The notes below the pieces were generated by a model. The model was not told the DNA's origin and made no database searches. It saw only the letters and a list, made by a program, of their open reading frames with translations. From positions 1 through 8,160 of the forward strand of contig JAJZFQ010000009.1 of the NCBI GenBank assembly GCA_021805275.1: a stretch of 8,160 nt of DNA, read 5' to 3'. Positions 1 to 7,261 of the stretch are shown one piece after another; position 1 is the stretch's first letter; every line of letters begins with the position of its first letter. A program made the translations under genes and the position numbers. The DNA is from Pseudomonadota bacterium (GTDB taxonomy: Bacteria; Pseudomonadota; Gammaproteobacteria; Steroidobacterales; Steroidobacteraceae).

Positions 1-1501
1 GGTACAGCTGCCCATGCCGCCAGACAAAGCGGCTGTGCGCCTTCGACCAGGCGAAATTGATCGGCGGACTGACGCCCTGAAACACGTTCAGGAGCGAGCC
101 GGGATCGATCTCATCGGGGTTCGCCGGCGCCGGTCCCTTGAAGTAGGCGATCTCGCGCGGCCGGTAGGGGTCGTGGATGTCGAAGACGCGCACGCCCGCT
201 TGGTGGCTTGAGCAGGCGAGCAGCTTCGCATCGAGCGGGTTGTCGAACGTGCAGTCGTGCACGCTGTACCCATAACCGCCCATCGTGGCGGTGACGTCGT
301 GTTCGGTGAGCGCACAGTTGTGCGGATCGTCGACGCCGAGCATCAATTGCGCGACGAGCTTCGGGTGAGCCAGGTTGCTGATGTCGATGAGTCGCTCCAT
401 GCCGTTCGGCGCCAGGCCGGCGCGGCAGGCGGCGATCGCGCCCTGCGGGTCGCTGCAGCCGCCGGATCCGCACTCATCCCCGACGCCGACAAATGGCGTC
501 CCGTGGATGAAGGCCAGATCCGGCTCGATGGCGATGTCTCCGTCCGTCCAGTACAACGAGCCGAGCACGCGGATCTGCGGATGGGGCCGACGCTCCTGCA
601 CCTGACTCACGTCATAGATCACCAGACCGTTGCCGGAGGTGAAGTCCCCCGCATGCACCAGGTGCCCCACCACGCCGCAGAACAACAGCGTATCCGGCGG
701 ATGGCCGTCGACGGCGAACTGATTCAAGGAGATCCGGTGGCAGATCTGATGGGCACCGGCGCCGCCCGGCTGATGGTCCGGGAAGCTCCAGTCGATCAGT
801 TCCCTCGGGTGGCGGGGGTTGGAGACGTCGATGGCGTACAGCCGGCGCTGGTTGAACGAGCCAATCCAATAGGTTCTGCCGTCGGCAGCGAAATTGCCCG
901 CGTGCGCCTGCAGCTTCGCATCCGGGATCTGCACGCTCGCGAGCAGCTGCGGATGCGTGCATTGCTTGAGGCTGTAGAACGAGACGGCCGGCTGCGGACC
1001 GGCGCCCATCCAGCTCTCCGCGGAGCCGAGCAGGGCGCGGCGCGGATTGACCGAGCCGTCCTCCCAATCGTAGAGCGAGGCTGGGTCATCGAGATGGGTG
1101 ACGTACCGCGGGTCGCGCTGATGAGCGACATCCAGGACTTGGATCCCGGGGTCCAGCAGCGGTGGGACGCCTTTCTGACCGGCTTCATAGCCTTCGGTGG
1201 TGACGTAGGCGCAGTGCCCGTACCACATCAGCTGATGCCCGGCGCCCTGGCCGGCGTACTCGCCGATGATCTTGAGGTTGCAGGCGTAGGGTTTCTTCGA
1301 GGCGCCACTGGCGCGTTCGGCCGCCGTGAGCTGACCGTCCACCCCGGTTTCGGTCCGATCCCCGGGCTGGCAGGTCGGGCGGGGAACGGGCCCCAGAAAC
1401 GCCGCCTGGGCGGTGGCCTGCGGTGTCCGCGCGCCGAGCAGCAGGACGCCGGCGATGATCGACAGGCCGAAGGTCAGAGTGGTTCGAAACGCAGCATTCA
1501 T
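1..1501 (-). CDS. Exported LVIVD-repeat (beta-propeller-like) protein, 3' end beyond window
   Basis: Reading leftward from the ATG at 1501, the frame stays open for 500 codons to the window edge, so the C-terminus is missing. Residues 1-32 form a signal peptide (hydrophobic core about 9-24, Ala-rich cleavage region near 30-33), so the protein should be exported. The mature part repeats a short motif of the type 'hydrophobic-IDVSNPxxPxxI': residues 120-137, 221-236, 293-300, 371-386 and 437-454. This is the pattern of LVIVD repeats, thought to form propeller-like blades in surface or secreted proteins of unknown function. There are 12 Cys (for example 44, 74, 254, 275, 344, 349, 396, 417, 430), which suggests disulphides outside the cytoplasm. 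A GAGG at 1508-1511 lies 6 nt before the start. It diverges from the cupin gene. The propeller-like class is fairly sure; substrate and role are unknown. Confidence 0.85.
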   Translation of the reverse strand, partial: MNAAFRTTLTFGLSIIAGVLLLGARTPQATAQAAFLGPVPRPTCQPGDRTETGVDGQLTAAERASGASKKPYACNLKIIGEYAGQGAGHQLMWYGHCAYVTTEGYEAGQKGVPPLLDPGIQVLDVAHQRDPRYVTHLDDPASLYDWEDGSVNPRRALLGSAESWMGAGPQPAVSFYSLKQCTHPQLLASVQIPDAKLQAHAGNFAADGRTYWIGSFNQRRLYAIDVSNPRHPRELIDWSFPDHQPGGAGAHQICHRISLNQFAVDGHPPDTLLFCGVVGHLVHAGDFTSGNGLVIYDVSQVQERRPHPQIRVLGSLYWTDGDIAIEPDLAFIHGTPFVGVGDECGSGGCSDPQGAIAACRAGLAPNGMERLIDISNLAHPKLVAQLMLGVDDPHNCALTEHDVTATMGGYGYSVHDCTFDNPLDAKLLACSSHQAGVRVFDIHDPYRPREIAYFKGPAPANPDEIDPGSLLNVFQGVSPPINFAWSKAHSRFVWRHGQLY

Positions 1502-1562
1502 GGCGAGCCTCGTCGGATCTTCAGATCTCTTGACGGCACACTCACAGGTCCCCCGCGCGGCC

Positions 1563-1592
1563 ATTATCGCGCCTCGGCGCGCGGCGGTACAA
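1563..1592 (-). promoter_or_regulatory. Candidate sigma-70 promoter for the LVIVD-repeat gene
   Basis: On the minus strand TTGTAC (1587-1592) is followed after 18 nt by GATAAT (1563-1568), about 62 nt before the ATG at 1501. Both hexamers are close to consensus. The same bases read TACAAT on the plus strand at 1588-1593, so plus-strand use cannot be excluded. This is a pattern match only. Confidence 0.35.
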
Positions 1593-1652
1593 TCATTTGA
1601 GCGGGACACCCTCGCCGTTCGGCGCCACATCGGGCGCGTGAGAGGGCCCGCG

Positions 1653-1676
1653 GGAGGCGCGCGCTATACTGCCTCC
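1653..1676 (+). promoter_or_regulatory. Candidate -10 element inside an inverted repeat, upstream of the cupin gene
   Basis: TATACT (1665-1670) matches a -10 box at 5 of 6 positions but has no recognisable -35 box at 16-18 nt. It sits in the 12-nt spacer between GGAGGC (1653-1658) and GCCTCC (1671-1676), an exact inverted repeat. That geometry would suit an operator overlapping a promoter. In a GC-rich stretch a 6-bp arm can arise by chance. Confidence 0.25.
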
Positions 1677-1781
1677 GGCACCGAATGGCGGCCCGCGCCG
1701 CAGCCCTCGGTCGCGCTCGCCGGCCCCGGCCGTGCTGCGGCGCCGGGACGAAGTGCTGCGGGCGAGGCGATCCAGGCTGGC

Positions 1782-1787
1782 GGAGGG
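1782..1787 (+). promoter_or_regulatory. Ribosome binding site fixing the cupin start
   Basis: GGAGGG lies 6 nt before the ATG at 1794. It selects this start over the same frame extended upstream to 1413, which would overlap the 5' part of the divergent LVIVD gene and lacks cupin-like residues before 1794. Confidence 0.75.
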
Positions 1788-1793
1788 TACAGC

Positions 1794-2468
1794 ATGCTTT
1801 TGAACGAGGATCTCTCGCGCCGCGCGGTCGTGCACACGGCCGGGGCGCCCTGGGTGGCCAGCCCGAGCGCGGGAATCGAGCGGCGGATGTTGTTTCGGAT
1901 CGGCGCCGAGCAGGCCCGTGCGACCTCCATCGTCCGCTATGCACCGGGCAGCCGCTTCCCGCGGCACCTGCATCCGGGCGGCGAGGAGTTCCTGGTGCTG
2001 GACGGGGTGTTCCAGGACGAGCGCGGGGACTATCCGGCCGGCGCCTACGTGCGCAACCCGCCGGCGAGCGGACACGCACCCGGCAGCGACGCCGGCTGCA
2101 TCATCTTCGTCAAACTGTGGCAGTTCCGCCGCGACGACGCGGCATCCGTGACCGTGCGTCCCGGCGAGGGACGCACGCGCTCCCCGGTGGAGGGTCAGAA
2201 AACCTCCCGCGTGCTCTTCGAGGACGCTTACGAACAGGTTCGGCTCGACGAGTGGCCGGCAGACGCGCCGGTGCATCTGCCCAATCCGCGGGGTCTGGAA
2301 GGGTTGGTCGTGCAGGGCAGCTTCGCGCAGGACGAGGAACGGTTCGCACGCGGGTCGTGGTTGCGGCTGCCGGCGGGTGAGGATCTGCGCGCACACTGCG
2401 GCCCCGAAGGGGCGACGCTGTGGGTGAAATCCGCACCGCTGCTGCACGCGACGGTGTGTGCGTTCTGA
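1794..2468 (+). CDS. ChrR-like cupin-domain protein
   Basis: This 224-residue cytoplasmic protein has no signal peptide. Residues 50-110 form a clear cupin: the motif around HLHPGGEE supplies H58, H60 and E64, and H94 follows in the second cupin motif, giving the usual three-His/one-Glu metal site. The second half (about 150-212) looks like a degenerate second cupin barrel without the HxH pair. This resembles the cupin part of ChrR-type proteins, which bind zinc or another metal. In photosynthetic alphaproteobacteria ChrR is an anti-sigma factor responding to singlet oxygen. Here there is no N-terminal anti-sigma domain with zinc ligands, and no sigma-factor gene in view, so an anti-sigma role is not supported. 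A metal-dependent dioxygenase-like or sensor role is possible. The start is set by GGAGGG 6 nt upstream. Family assignment is confident; function is not known. Confidence 0.85.
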   Translation: MLLNEDLSRRAVVHTAGAPWVASPSAGIERRMLFRIGAEQARATSIVRYAPGSRFPRHLHPGGEEFLVLDGVFQDERGDYPAGAYVRNPPASGHAPGSDAGCIIFVKLWQFRRDDAASVTVRPGEGRTRSPVEGQKTSRVLFEDAYEQVRLDEWPADAPVHLPNPRGLEGLVVQGSFAQDEERFARGSWLRLPAGEDLRAHCGPEGATLWVKSAPLLHATVCAF

Positions 2469-2548
2469 GCATACCGCGCGCCGCACCGATCCGCCGATCG
2501 CCTCTGCGCCTTCGCTCATTCTCGCATTTCCAACACTTCGGCCACGCG

Positions 2549-2577
2549 TCGACCCGCCGAGGTCCGCGTGCTACCCT
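2549..2577 (+). promoter_or_regulatory. Candidate promoter for the S9 peptidase gene
   Basis: TCGACC (2549-2554) and TACCCT (2572-2577) are separated by 17 nt. They match the -35 and -10 consensus at 4 and 3 positions respectively. Initiation would fall near 2584, about 34 nt before the ribosome binding site. The 159-bp gap after the cupin gene makes an independent promoter reasonable. No terminator-like hairpin is visible in that gap. Confidence 0.3.
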
Positions 2578-2617
2578 CGAATCATCAGATCCTCGCAACG
2601 GTTGAGTACTTCAGCGC

Positions 2618-2622
2618 GGAGG
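2618..2622 (+). promoter_or_regulatory. Ribosome binding site fixing the S9 peptidase start
   Basis: GGAGG lies 5 nt before the ATG at 2628. It decides against the upstream in-frame start at 2568: the 2628 start places a basic N-terminus (GYRRR) directly before the hydrophobic signal sequence, as expected for an exported protein. Confidence 0.7.
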
Positions 2623-2627
2623 TGAGT

Positions 2628-4739
2628 ATGGGATATCGCCGGAGAATGGTGTGGGCGGCCACGATGGTGCTGGTGGTGTGCGCTGCGGCACTGACGCCGG
2701 TGCGCGCTCTGGCCGACGCCGCGACACCGGCGAGGACGCAGGTGCGGATCGCGACGATCATGCGCCGGTTGCGCGATGTGCAGCGCTTCACCGCTGTCGC
2801 GCTCGCGCCGAACGATCGGACGATTGCCTGGGTGGTGACCGAACGAGACGGCACGGACCCGCGGCAGATTCTGCAGCTCGCCGCGCCGGACGGTTCCGAA
2901 GTGCGTACCGTGCGCATCCCCGATGGGGATCGTGTCTGCCACTACGGCAGTCTGCAGTGGTCGCCCGACAGCCGTACGCTCGCCTTTCTCTCCGACTGCA
3001 ACGAGCCGGCGAAGCGGGCCAATCAGTTGGATATTTATGAAGTCCGCGCGCACGGCCGCCGAGCGTGGCGCATCTCGCACCTCGATGGATTCGTGCACGA
3101 ACTCGCCTGGACGCCGGACGGCCGGGCCGTGAGTTTCCTCTACGTGCAGGGCGATCTGCACCCGATCGCGGCCGTCTCGCCCACCAAGCCGCAGATCGGC
3201 GTCATCGGTCGCGACGGGGTGGAGCATCAGCGTCTGGCGATGCTGCCGGCCGACGGTGGCACCGTCCGGCTGATCACTCCGGCGTCCATTTTCGTGTATG
3301 AGTACGACTGGGCGCCCGCCGGTGCGCGCGTCGCCTACATCGGGGCGCCGCCGCCGGGGCGCGACAACTGGTGGACCGCGAAGCTCTACACGCAGCAGGT
3401 GGGCTCGCTGCCCGAGACGACGCTCGATCCGGCGACGGTGAGCGGATCGCTGCACGGCCTGCAGATCGCACTGCCGCGCTGGTCCCCGAACGGCACGAAA
3501 ATCGCCTTTATCGGCGGCTTGATGAGCGACCAGGGCGCCACCGGAGGGGACGTCTACCTCGTGGCCGCCCACGGCGGAGCGCCAGTGGATGTCACGCCGG
3601 GGATCGACATCAGCCCCTCCTGGCTCCAGTGGACGGGTCATGAGTCGTTGCTGGTGTCGTCCTTTGCCGGCGGCTCGACGCGGCTGTCGAGCTTTACGCT
3701 GCACGGACGGTCTGCGGCGACCCAAGAGACGCTGTTCACGGTGCCGGCGAACGTGGGCGACGGAACATTCGCCTCGGCGGTGTCCGTTTCCGCCTCGCAT
3801 CAGCGTCTGTCGTTCATCGACAGTACCTTCGATTCACCGCCGCAGATCGACGCGGTACGGCTTCGCACCAACGCGGCTCACGCGCCGACCGCGGTGATCG
3901 GTGCGCCACACGCGATCACGCACGCGAATGCCGGCGTGCAGCCGATGTGGGGCCGGGCGGTCTCGGTGCACTGGCACAACGAGGGGTTTGCGGTGCAGGG
4001 CTGGCTGCTGTTCCCGCCGCACTACGATCCGCACCGTCACTACCCCATGATCGTCTACGTGCATGGCGGACCGAGCTGGGCGACGCGTCCGAGCTGGCCC
4101 TGGGACGGCTACGGACCCGTGCCGCTCGCAGCGATGGGCTACTTCGTGTTCATGCCCAATCCGCGCGGCAGCTTCGGGGAAGGCGAGCGCTTCGAGCAGG
4201 CGGTGCGGCGCGACATGGGGTATGGGGATCTGCGCGACATCCTCGCCGGCATCGATACGGTCGAGGCGCGTTACCCAATCGACGATCACCGGCTCGGGCT
4301 CACCGGCTGGAGTTACGGGGGCTTCATGTCGATGTTTGCCCCGACCCAGACCGATCGGTTCAAGGCCGCGGTGGTGGGCGCGGGCCTCTCGGACTGGAAG
4401 AGCTACTACGGGGAGAACTCGATCGATGAGTGGATGATCCCGTTCTTCGGGGCCTCGGTCTACCGGGACCCGAAGGTCTATGCGAAGAGCTCGGCGATCA
4501 ATTTCATCGAACACGACAGGACTCCCTCGTTGATCGTCGTCGGACAATACGACGGGGAATGCCCGGCACCGCAGTCGTTCGAGTACTGGCATGCGCTGCG
4601 CGCGATGGGTGTGCCGGCGAAACTGGTGGTGTACGCCGGCGAGGGCCACGCCTTTTACAAGCCGGCCGACCGCAGAGACGTGCTGCTGCGCGCGCTGCGC
4701 TGGTTTGCGAAGTACCTCAGCCCCCCATCGGCGACCTGA
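2628..4739 (+). CDS. Exported S9-family serine peptidase (DPP-IV/acylaminoacyl-peptidase-like)
   Basis: This 703-residue prolyl-oligopeptidase-family enzyme hydrolyses short peptides. Residues 1-29 are a signal peptide (Arg-rich start, hydrophobic core about 8-24, Ala-rich cleavage region), so it likely acts in the periplasm. An N-terminal beta-propeller carries repeated W-S/T/A-P-D/N-G motifs at about 111, 161, 228 and 285. The C-terminal alpha/beta-hydrolase domain has HGGP at 479-482 (oxyanion region), GWSYGG with nucleophile Ser562, Asp642 in the GQYDGE segment and His674 in GEGHAF. Triad order and spacing are normal for S9, and GWSYGG with Trp before Ser is typical of the S9B (DPP-IV) group rather than S9A. 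I see no Glu-Glu motif that would firmly establish dipeptidyl-peptidase specificity, so the exact cleavage preference is open. Length is usual for the family. The OsmC gene follows after 43 bp and may be co-transcribed. Confidence 0.94.
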   Translation: MGYRRRMVWAATMVLVVCAAALTPVRALADAATPARTQVRIATIMRRLRDVQRFTAVALAPNDRTIAWVVTERDGTDPRQILQLAAPDGSEVRTVRIPDGDRVCHYGSLQWSPDSRTLAFLSDCNEPAKRANQLDIYEVRAHGRRAWRISHLDGFVHELAWTPDGRAVSFLYVQGDLHPIAAVSPTKPQIGVIGRDGVEHQRLAMLPADGGTVRLITPASIFVYEYDWAPAGARVAYIGAPPPGRDNWWTAKLYTQQVGSLPETTLDPATVSGSLHGLQIALPRWSPNGTKIAFIGGLMSDQGATGGDVYLVAAHGGAPVDVTPGIDISPSWLQWTGHESLLVSSFAGGSTRLSSFTLHGRSAATQETLFTVPANVGDGTFASAVSVSASHQRLSFIDSTFDSPPQIDAVRLRTNAAHAPTAVIGAPHAITHANAGVQPMWGRAVSVHWHNEGFAVQGWLLFPPHYDPHRHYPMIVYVHGGPSWATRPSWPWDGYGPVPLAAMGYFVFMPNPRGSFGEGERFEQAVRRDMGYGDLRDILAGIDTVEARYPIDDHRLGLTGWSYGGFMSMFAPTQTDRFKAAVVGAGLSDWKSYYGENSIDEWMIPFFGASVYRDPKVYAKSSAINFIEHDRTPSLIVVGQYDGECPAPQSFEYWHALRAMGVPAKLVVYAGEGHAFYKPADRRDVLLRALRWFAKYLSPPSAT

Positions 4740-4782
4740 TGCGTCCGTCCCGGTGCGCTCCCGAGGTCAGTGGAGACTTCAG

Positions 4783-5295
4783 ATGAATGCCGAGGAACTC
4801 AAAGCACTGCAGGGCCCGATCAAACAGGCCTACCGCAGCGCACCGGAGGCGGCACGGGTGACCTCGCGGGTCGAACTGAATCTCGATCCGCAGCGTCTCG
4901 GGGTCCGGCTGCGCACGGATCTACCGCCGATCGCCGGATTGCATCCCGCGACCGGCGGCACGGGCACGATGGCCTGTTCGGCAGATCTGCTGCTTCAGTC
5001 GCTGGCCGCCTGCGCAGGCGTGACGCTGCTCGCGGTGGCCACGGCGACCGGCGTGCCGATCACCGGCGGGCGGATCATCGCCGAGGGCCTCTGGGATGCG
5101 CGCGGTACGCTCGGTGTCGACAAGACAGTGCCGGTGGGGATCCAGAACATTCGGCTGTCCTTCGAGCTCGAGGGGAGTGCGGATCTTGCCGCCTACGAGC
5201 GACTGGTGGGCACCGCGGAGCGCTACTGCGTCATTCTGGCGACGCTGCGCAGTTCCGTTCCCATCGAGATCCACGTCCGTCTCAGTGCAGCTTGA
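4783..5295 (+). CDS. OsmC/Ohr-family protein
   Basis: This 170-residue cytoplasmic protein belongs to the OsmC family, whose studied members reduce organic hydroperoxides using a pair of cysteines. The first family Cys is C77 in the helix segment SADLLLQSLAACAG, and the second is C149 in AERYCVI. Their separation (72) is close to that in known OsmC proteins. An extra Cys, C65, precedes the helix. The N-terminal 55 residues are a little longer than in classical OsmC, and the AxxxATGGTGT segment at 51-62 precedes the core helix. GGAG at 4772-4775, 7 nt upstream, supports the ATG at 4783. A longer in-frame ORF from 4591 would run inside the peptidase gene and is not credible. It probably shares the peptidase transcript. 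The stop overlaps the convergent NADH dehydrogenase gene by 14 bp. Peroxidase activity is inferred from the family; some members of this wider group have other roles. Confidence 0.9.
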   Translation: MNAEELKALQGPIKQAYRSAPEAARVTSRVELNLDPQRLGVRLRTDLPPIAGLHPATGGTGTMACSADLLLQSLAACAGVTLLAVATATGVPITGGRIIAEGLWDARGTLGVDKTVPVGIQNIRLSFELEGSADLAAYERLVGTAERYCVILATLRSSVPIEIHVRLSAA

Positions 5296-6634
5296 CGTGC
5301 GGCTCGGTGCGGCGCGTGATCAGCCGCGCGATCGTATCGAGCGTCAATTTCGCCGGGCCGTGCAGGGCGAGTTCGTGCAGTTTGCGCAACCACGTGTACA
5401 TCAGGCGCGCGAAGTAGCCCTCGAGCATCAGATGGCCACCGACCAGTGCACCCATGAGGTTGCCGACGGTGCTGTGGCGACCGAGTGACACCAGCGAGCC
5501 GAAGTCCCGATAGCGATACTCGCGCAGCGGCTTGCCCGCCAACCGCCGCTCGATCTGGCGCACCATGTGGGTGGCCTGCTGGTGTGCCGCCTGCGCGCGC
5601 GGTGGCACGATGGCGTCTCGGCCGAGCCACGGACAGGCCGCGCAGTCCCCGAGCGCAAAGACGTTCTCGTCGCGGGTGCATTGCAGGGTCGGCCGGACCA
5701 CGAGCTGGTTCGAGTGGTTGGTTTCGAGCCCGTCCAGATCGCGCAGGAACTCCGGGGCCTTGACGCCGGCGGCCCACACGACGAGCTCGGCCGGGATGAT
5801 CTGCCCGGAGGCGAGGCGAACGCCGTCCGGCAGGACCGCCGCGACCCGCGACCCGGTGCGGATCTGCACGCCGAGGGAGCCGAGCAGGTTCGCCGCCGCG
5901 CTCGAGAGACGCTCCGGCAGGGCGGGCAGAATCCGCTCGGAGGCCTCGATCAGGTGGATGCGGATGTCCGCATCGGGATCGATCCGATCCAGTCCATACG
6001 AGACCAGCGCACGCGTCGTGTTGTGCAGTTCCGCGGCGAGCTCCACGCCCGTGGCGCCCGCACCGATGATCGCGACCTGCAGCTGCTCGGGGCGCAGTGG
6101 CTCGCGCTGCCCATGGGCGCGGATCATCGAGTTGACCAGCCGGCGGTGGAAGCGCGCGGCGGCCGCCGGGGTCTCGAGCGCAATGGCGTATTCCTGTACG
6201 CCCGGGGTGCCGAAGTCATTGGTGAGGCTGCCGACGGCGATCACCAGCGTGTCATAGGTATAGAGACGCTCGGCGGTGATCTGAACACCGGCCTCATCGA
6301 GCACCGGTGCGACGCGCACTTCACGCCGGGTCCGGTCGAGGCCGGTCATCTCCCCGAGTCGGAATCGGAAATGATGCCAGTGCGACTGGGCCAGGTAGCT
6401 CAGTTCATGCACGCTGAGGTCCATGCTGCCGGCCGCCACCTCGTGCAAGAGAGGCTTCCACAGGTGGGTGCGAGTGCAGTCGATCAGTTCGATGCGTGCC
6501 CGGCGTGGCCGGTCCAGCCGGTCGCCGAGACGTGTGGCGAGCTCCAGTCCACCCGCACCACCCCCGACGATGAGGATCTTGTGGCGACGGGGGCGGTCCC
6601 GTTGACGCGGCCCCTGCAGGTCCGTGGCAGGCAT
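5282..6634 (-). CDS. ndh: Type II NADH:quinone oxidoreductase (NDH-2)
   Basis: This 450-residue FAD enzyme passes electrons from NADH to the quinone pool without pumping protons, at the inner face of the cytoplasmic membrane. Visible landmarks are the FAD-binding GGGAGG at 24-29 after a beta strand; the T-H-x-W-K-P-L-L-H-E segment at 56-65; the NAD-binding GAGATGVELAAE at 191-202; VFALGD at 325-330, which closes the FAD site; and PPRAQAAHQQA at 344-354, a hallmark of NDH-2. The C-terminal part from about 398 (GGHLMLEGYFARLMYTWLRKLHELALHG) is the amphipathic, non-transmembrane anchor usual for this family; it contains LMLEGYFARLMYTWL. Length is normal. The ATG at 6634 has GAGGAG at 6646-6651, a rather long 11-nt spacing, and residues 1-18 are a basic extension before the Rossmann strand, so a later start cannot be excluded. 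A related sulfide:quinone oxidoreductase is less likely because the sequence fits NDH-2 throughout. Confidence 0.94.
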   Translation of the reverse strand: MPATDLQGPRQRDRPRRHKILIVGGGAGGLELATRLGDRLDRPRRARIELIDCTRTHLWKPLLHEVAAGSMDLSVHELSYLAQSHWHHFRFRLGEMTGLDRTRREVRVAPVLDEAGVQITAERLYTYDTLVIAVGSLTNDFGTPGVQEYAIALETPAAAARFHRRLVNSMIRAHGQREPLRPEQLQVAIIGAGATGVELAAELHNTTRALVSYGLDRIDPDADIRIHLIEASERILPALPERLSSAAANLLGSLGVQIRTGSRVAAVLPDGVRLASGQIIPAELVVWAAGVKAPEFLRDLDGLETNHSNQLVVRPTLQCTRDENVFALGDCAACPWLGRDAIVPPRAQAAHQQATHMVRQIERRLAGKPLREYRYRDFGSLVSLGRHSTVGNLMGALVGGHLMLEGYFARLMYTWLRKLHELALHGPAKLTLDTIARLITRRTEPHVKLH

Positions 6635-6651
6635 CGGAATCGTGCTCCTCG

Positions 6652-7211
6652 ATGAGGCACCGGACGCTCATTAGGGCATGGCCGGACGAGCGGCGCCATC
6701 CGTAGCGGTGCGGATCTTCGGGCCCACGGCGGCTGTGCCGTCCGCGGAACAGCGCCCCGGATCGGGCGCCCACGGGCGCCGGCCGGCACCGAGTCAATGA
6801 TCGTGCACCGAACCGCTCACCACCGAACGTGACGTCCCGCCGGGCGATGCCGGCGGTGAAGAGCGCCGTGCAGGGCGGTGACTGCGCCCGCCGGGCACGG
6901 TGATGTTCCTGAAGACTTCGGCGAGGGCCGAAGCTTTGAAATGAGCGAGGATGGACGCCCCGGCGTCGCAGGGTGCGTCGAGGGGCGGGGTCCTCGGCAG
7001 CCTCGAAGGGATGGCGTACCGCGAGCGCGGGTCAATCGACAGGCACGAACCGATTCAAACACTCGACCTGACGAGCGTGGCACCACGGCTTGGCGCCGTC
7101 CTGTGTGCCGTATGGTTTTCATCCGGAATTCGCTCGCTTCGCTCGAGCGTACGAGCGCGCGACCGTGCCTCTCCTGCGGGGATACGGAATGCTGAGCGCG
7201 CCTTGCTGGAT
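6652..7211. other. Gene-poor GC-rich spacer upstream of ndh
   Basis: I recognise no gene in this stretch. Open frames exist on both strands (6878-7195 and 6951-7220 plus; 6817-7260 minus), but they overlap one another, are rich in Arg, Pro, Ser and Gly, and lack recognisable motifs. They look like GC-driven chance frames. Local structures include GGCGCCC-AC-GGGCGCC near 6769, CTTCGGC-GAGG-GCCGAAG at 6916-6933 followed by only three T, and an imperfect palindrome at 7131-7157. The ndh promoter should lie at its left end, but no convincing hexamer pair is visible. Confidence 0.5.
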
Positions 7212-7259
7212 TGGAGTTGACCCACCTATGCAGAGATCCGCATAGGCGGGTCAACTCCA
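7212..7259. repeat. Long near-perfect hairpin (20-bp arms)
   Basis: The arms 7212-7231 and 7240-7259 are complementary at 19 of 20 positions (one A-C mismatch at 7224/7247) around the 8-nt loop AGAGATCC. The left arm starts TGGAGTTGACCC and the right arm ends GGGTCAACTCCA. No T-tract follows on either strand, so it is not an ordinary intrinsic terminator. It could be a palindromic extragenic element, a transposon-end remnant or an RNA hairpin. The family is not recognised. Confidence 0.8.
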
Positions 7260-7261
7260 CT

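Noticed and set aside
257..1600. 447-codon plus-strand ORF
   Set aside because: It lies antisense to the LVIVD-repeat gene, which has a signal peptide, repeat motifs and a ribosome binding site. The plus frame has no recognisable motifs and is Arg/Ala/Gly-rich, as expected of a GC shadow.
1413..1793. Upstream extension of the cupin frame
   Set aside because: It overlaps the 5' end of the divergent gene and its promoter region, and GGAGGG 6 nt before 1794 marks the real start.
1593..2519. 308-codon minus-strand ORF over the cupin gene
   Set aside because: It is antisense to a gene with intact cupin metal ligands and has no recognisable domain.
2571..3800. 409-codon minus-strand ORF over the peptidase gene
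   Set aside because: It is antisense to the beta-propeller of a complete S9 peptidase; Arg/His-rich with no motif.
5567..6655. 362-codon plus-strand ORF over ndh
   Set aside because: It is antisense to an NDH-2 with all cofactor motifs; a GC shadow.
6916..6937. Intrinsic terminator (CTTCGGC-GAGG-GCCGAAG)
   Set aside because: Only three T follow, no gene ends just upstream on the plus strand, and on the minus strand it lies upstream of ndh.
7040..7130. tRNA-like segment around GATTCAAAC (7052)
   Set aside because: The flanking bases do not form a T-arm stem and no acceptor or anticodon stem could be fitted.
7212..7259. Integron attC site
   Set aside because: The core-site order is wrong: it begins with a GTTG-type and ends with a CAAC-type sequence, and GTTRRRY is not satisfied.
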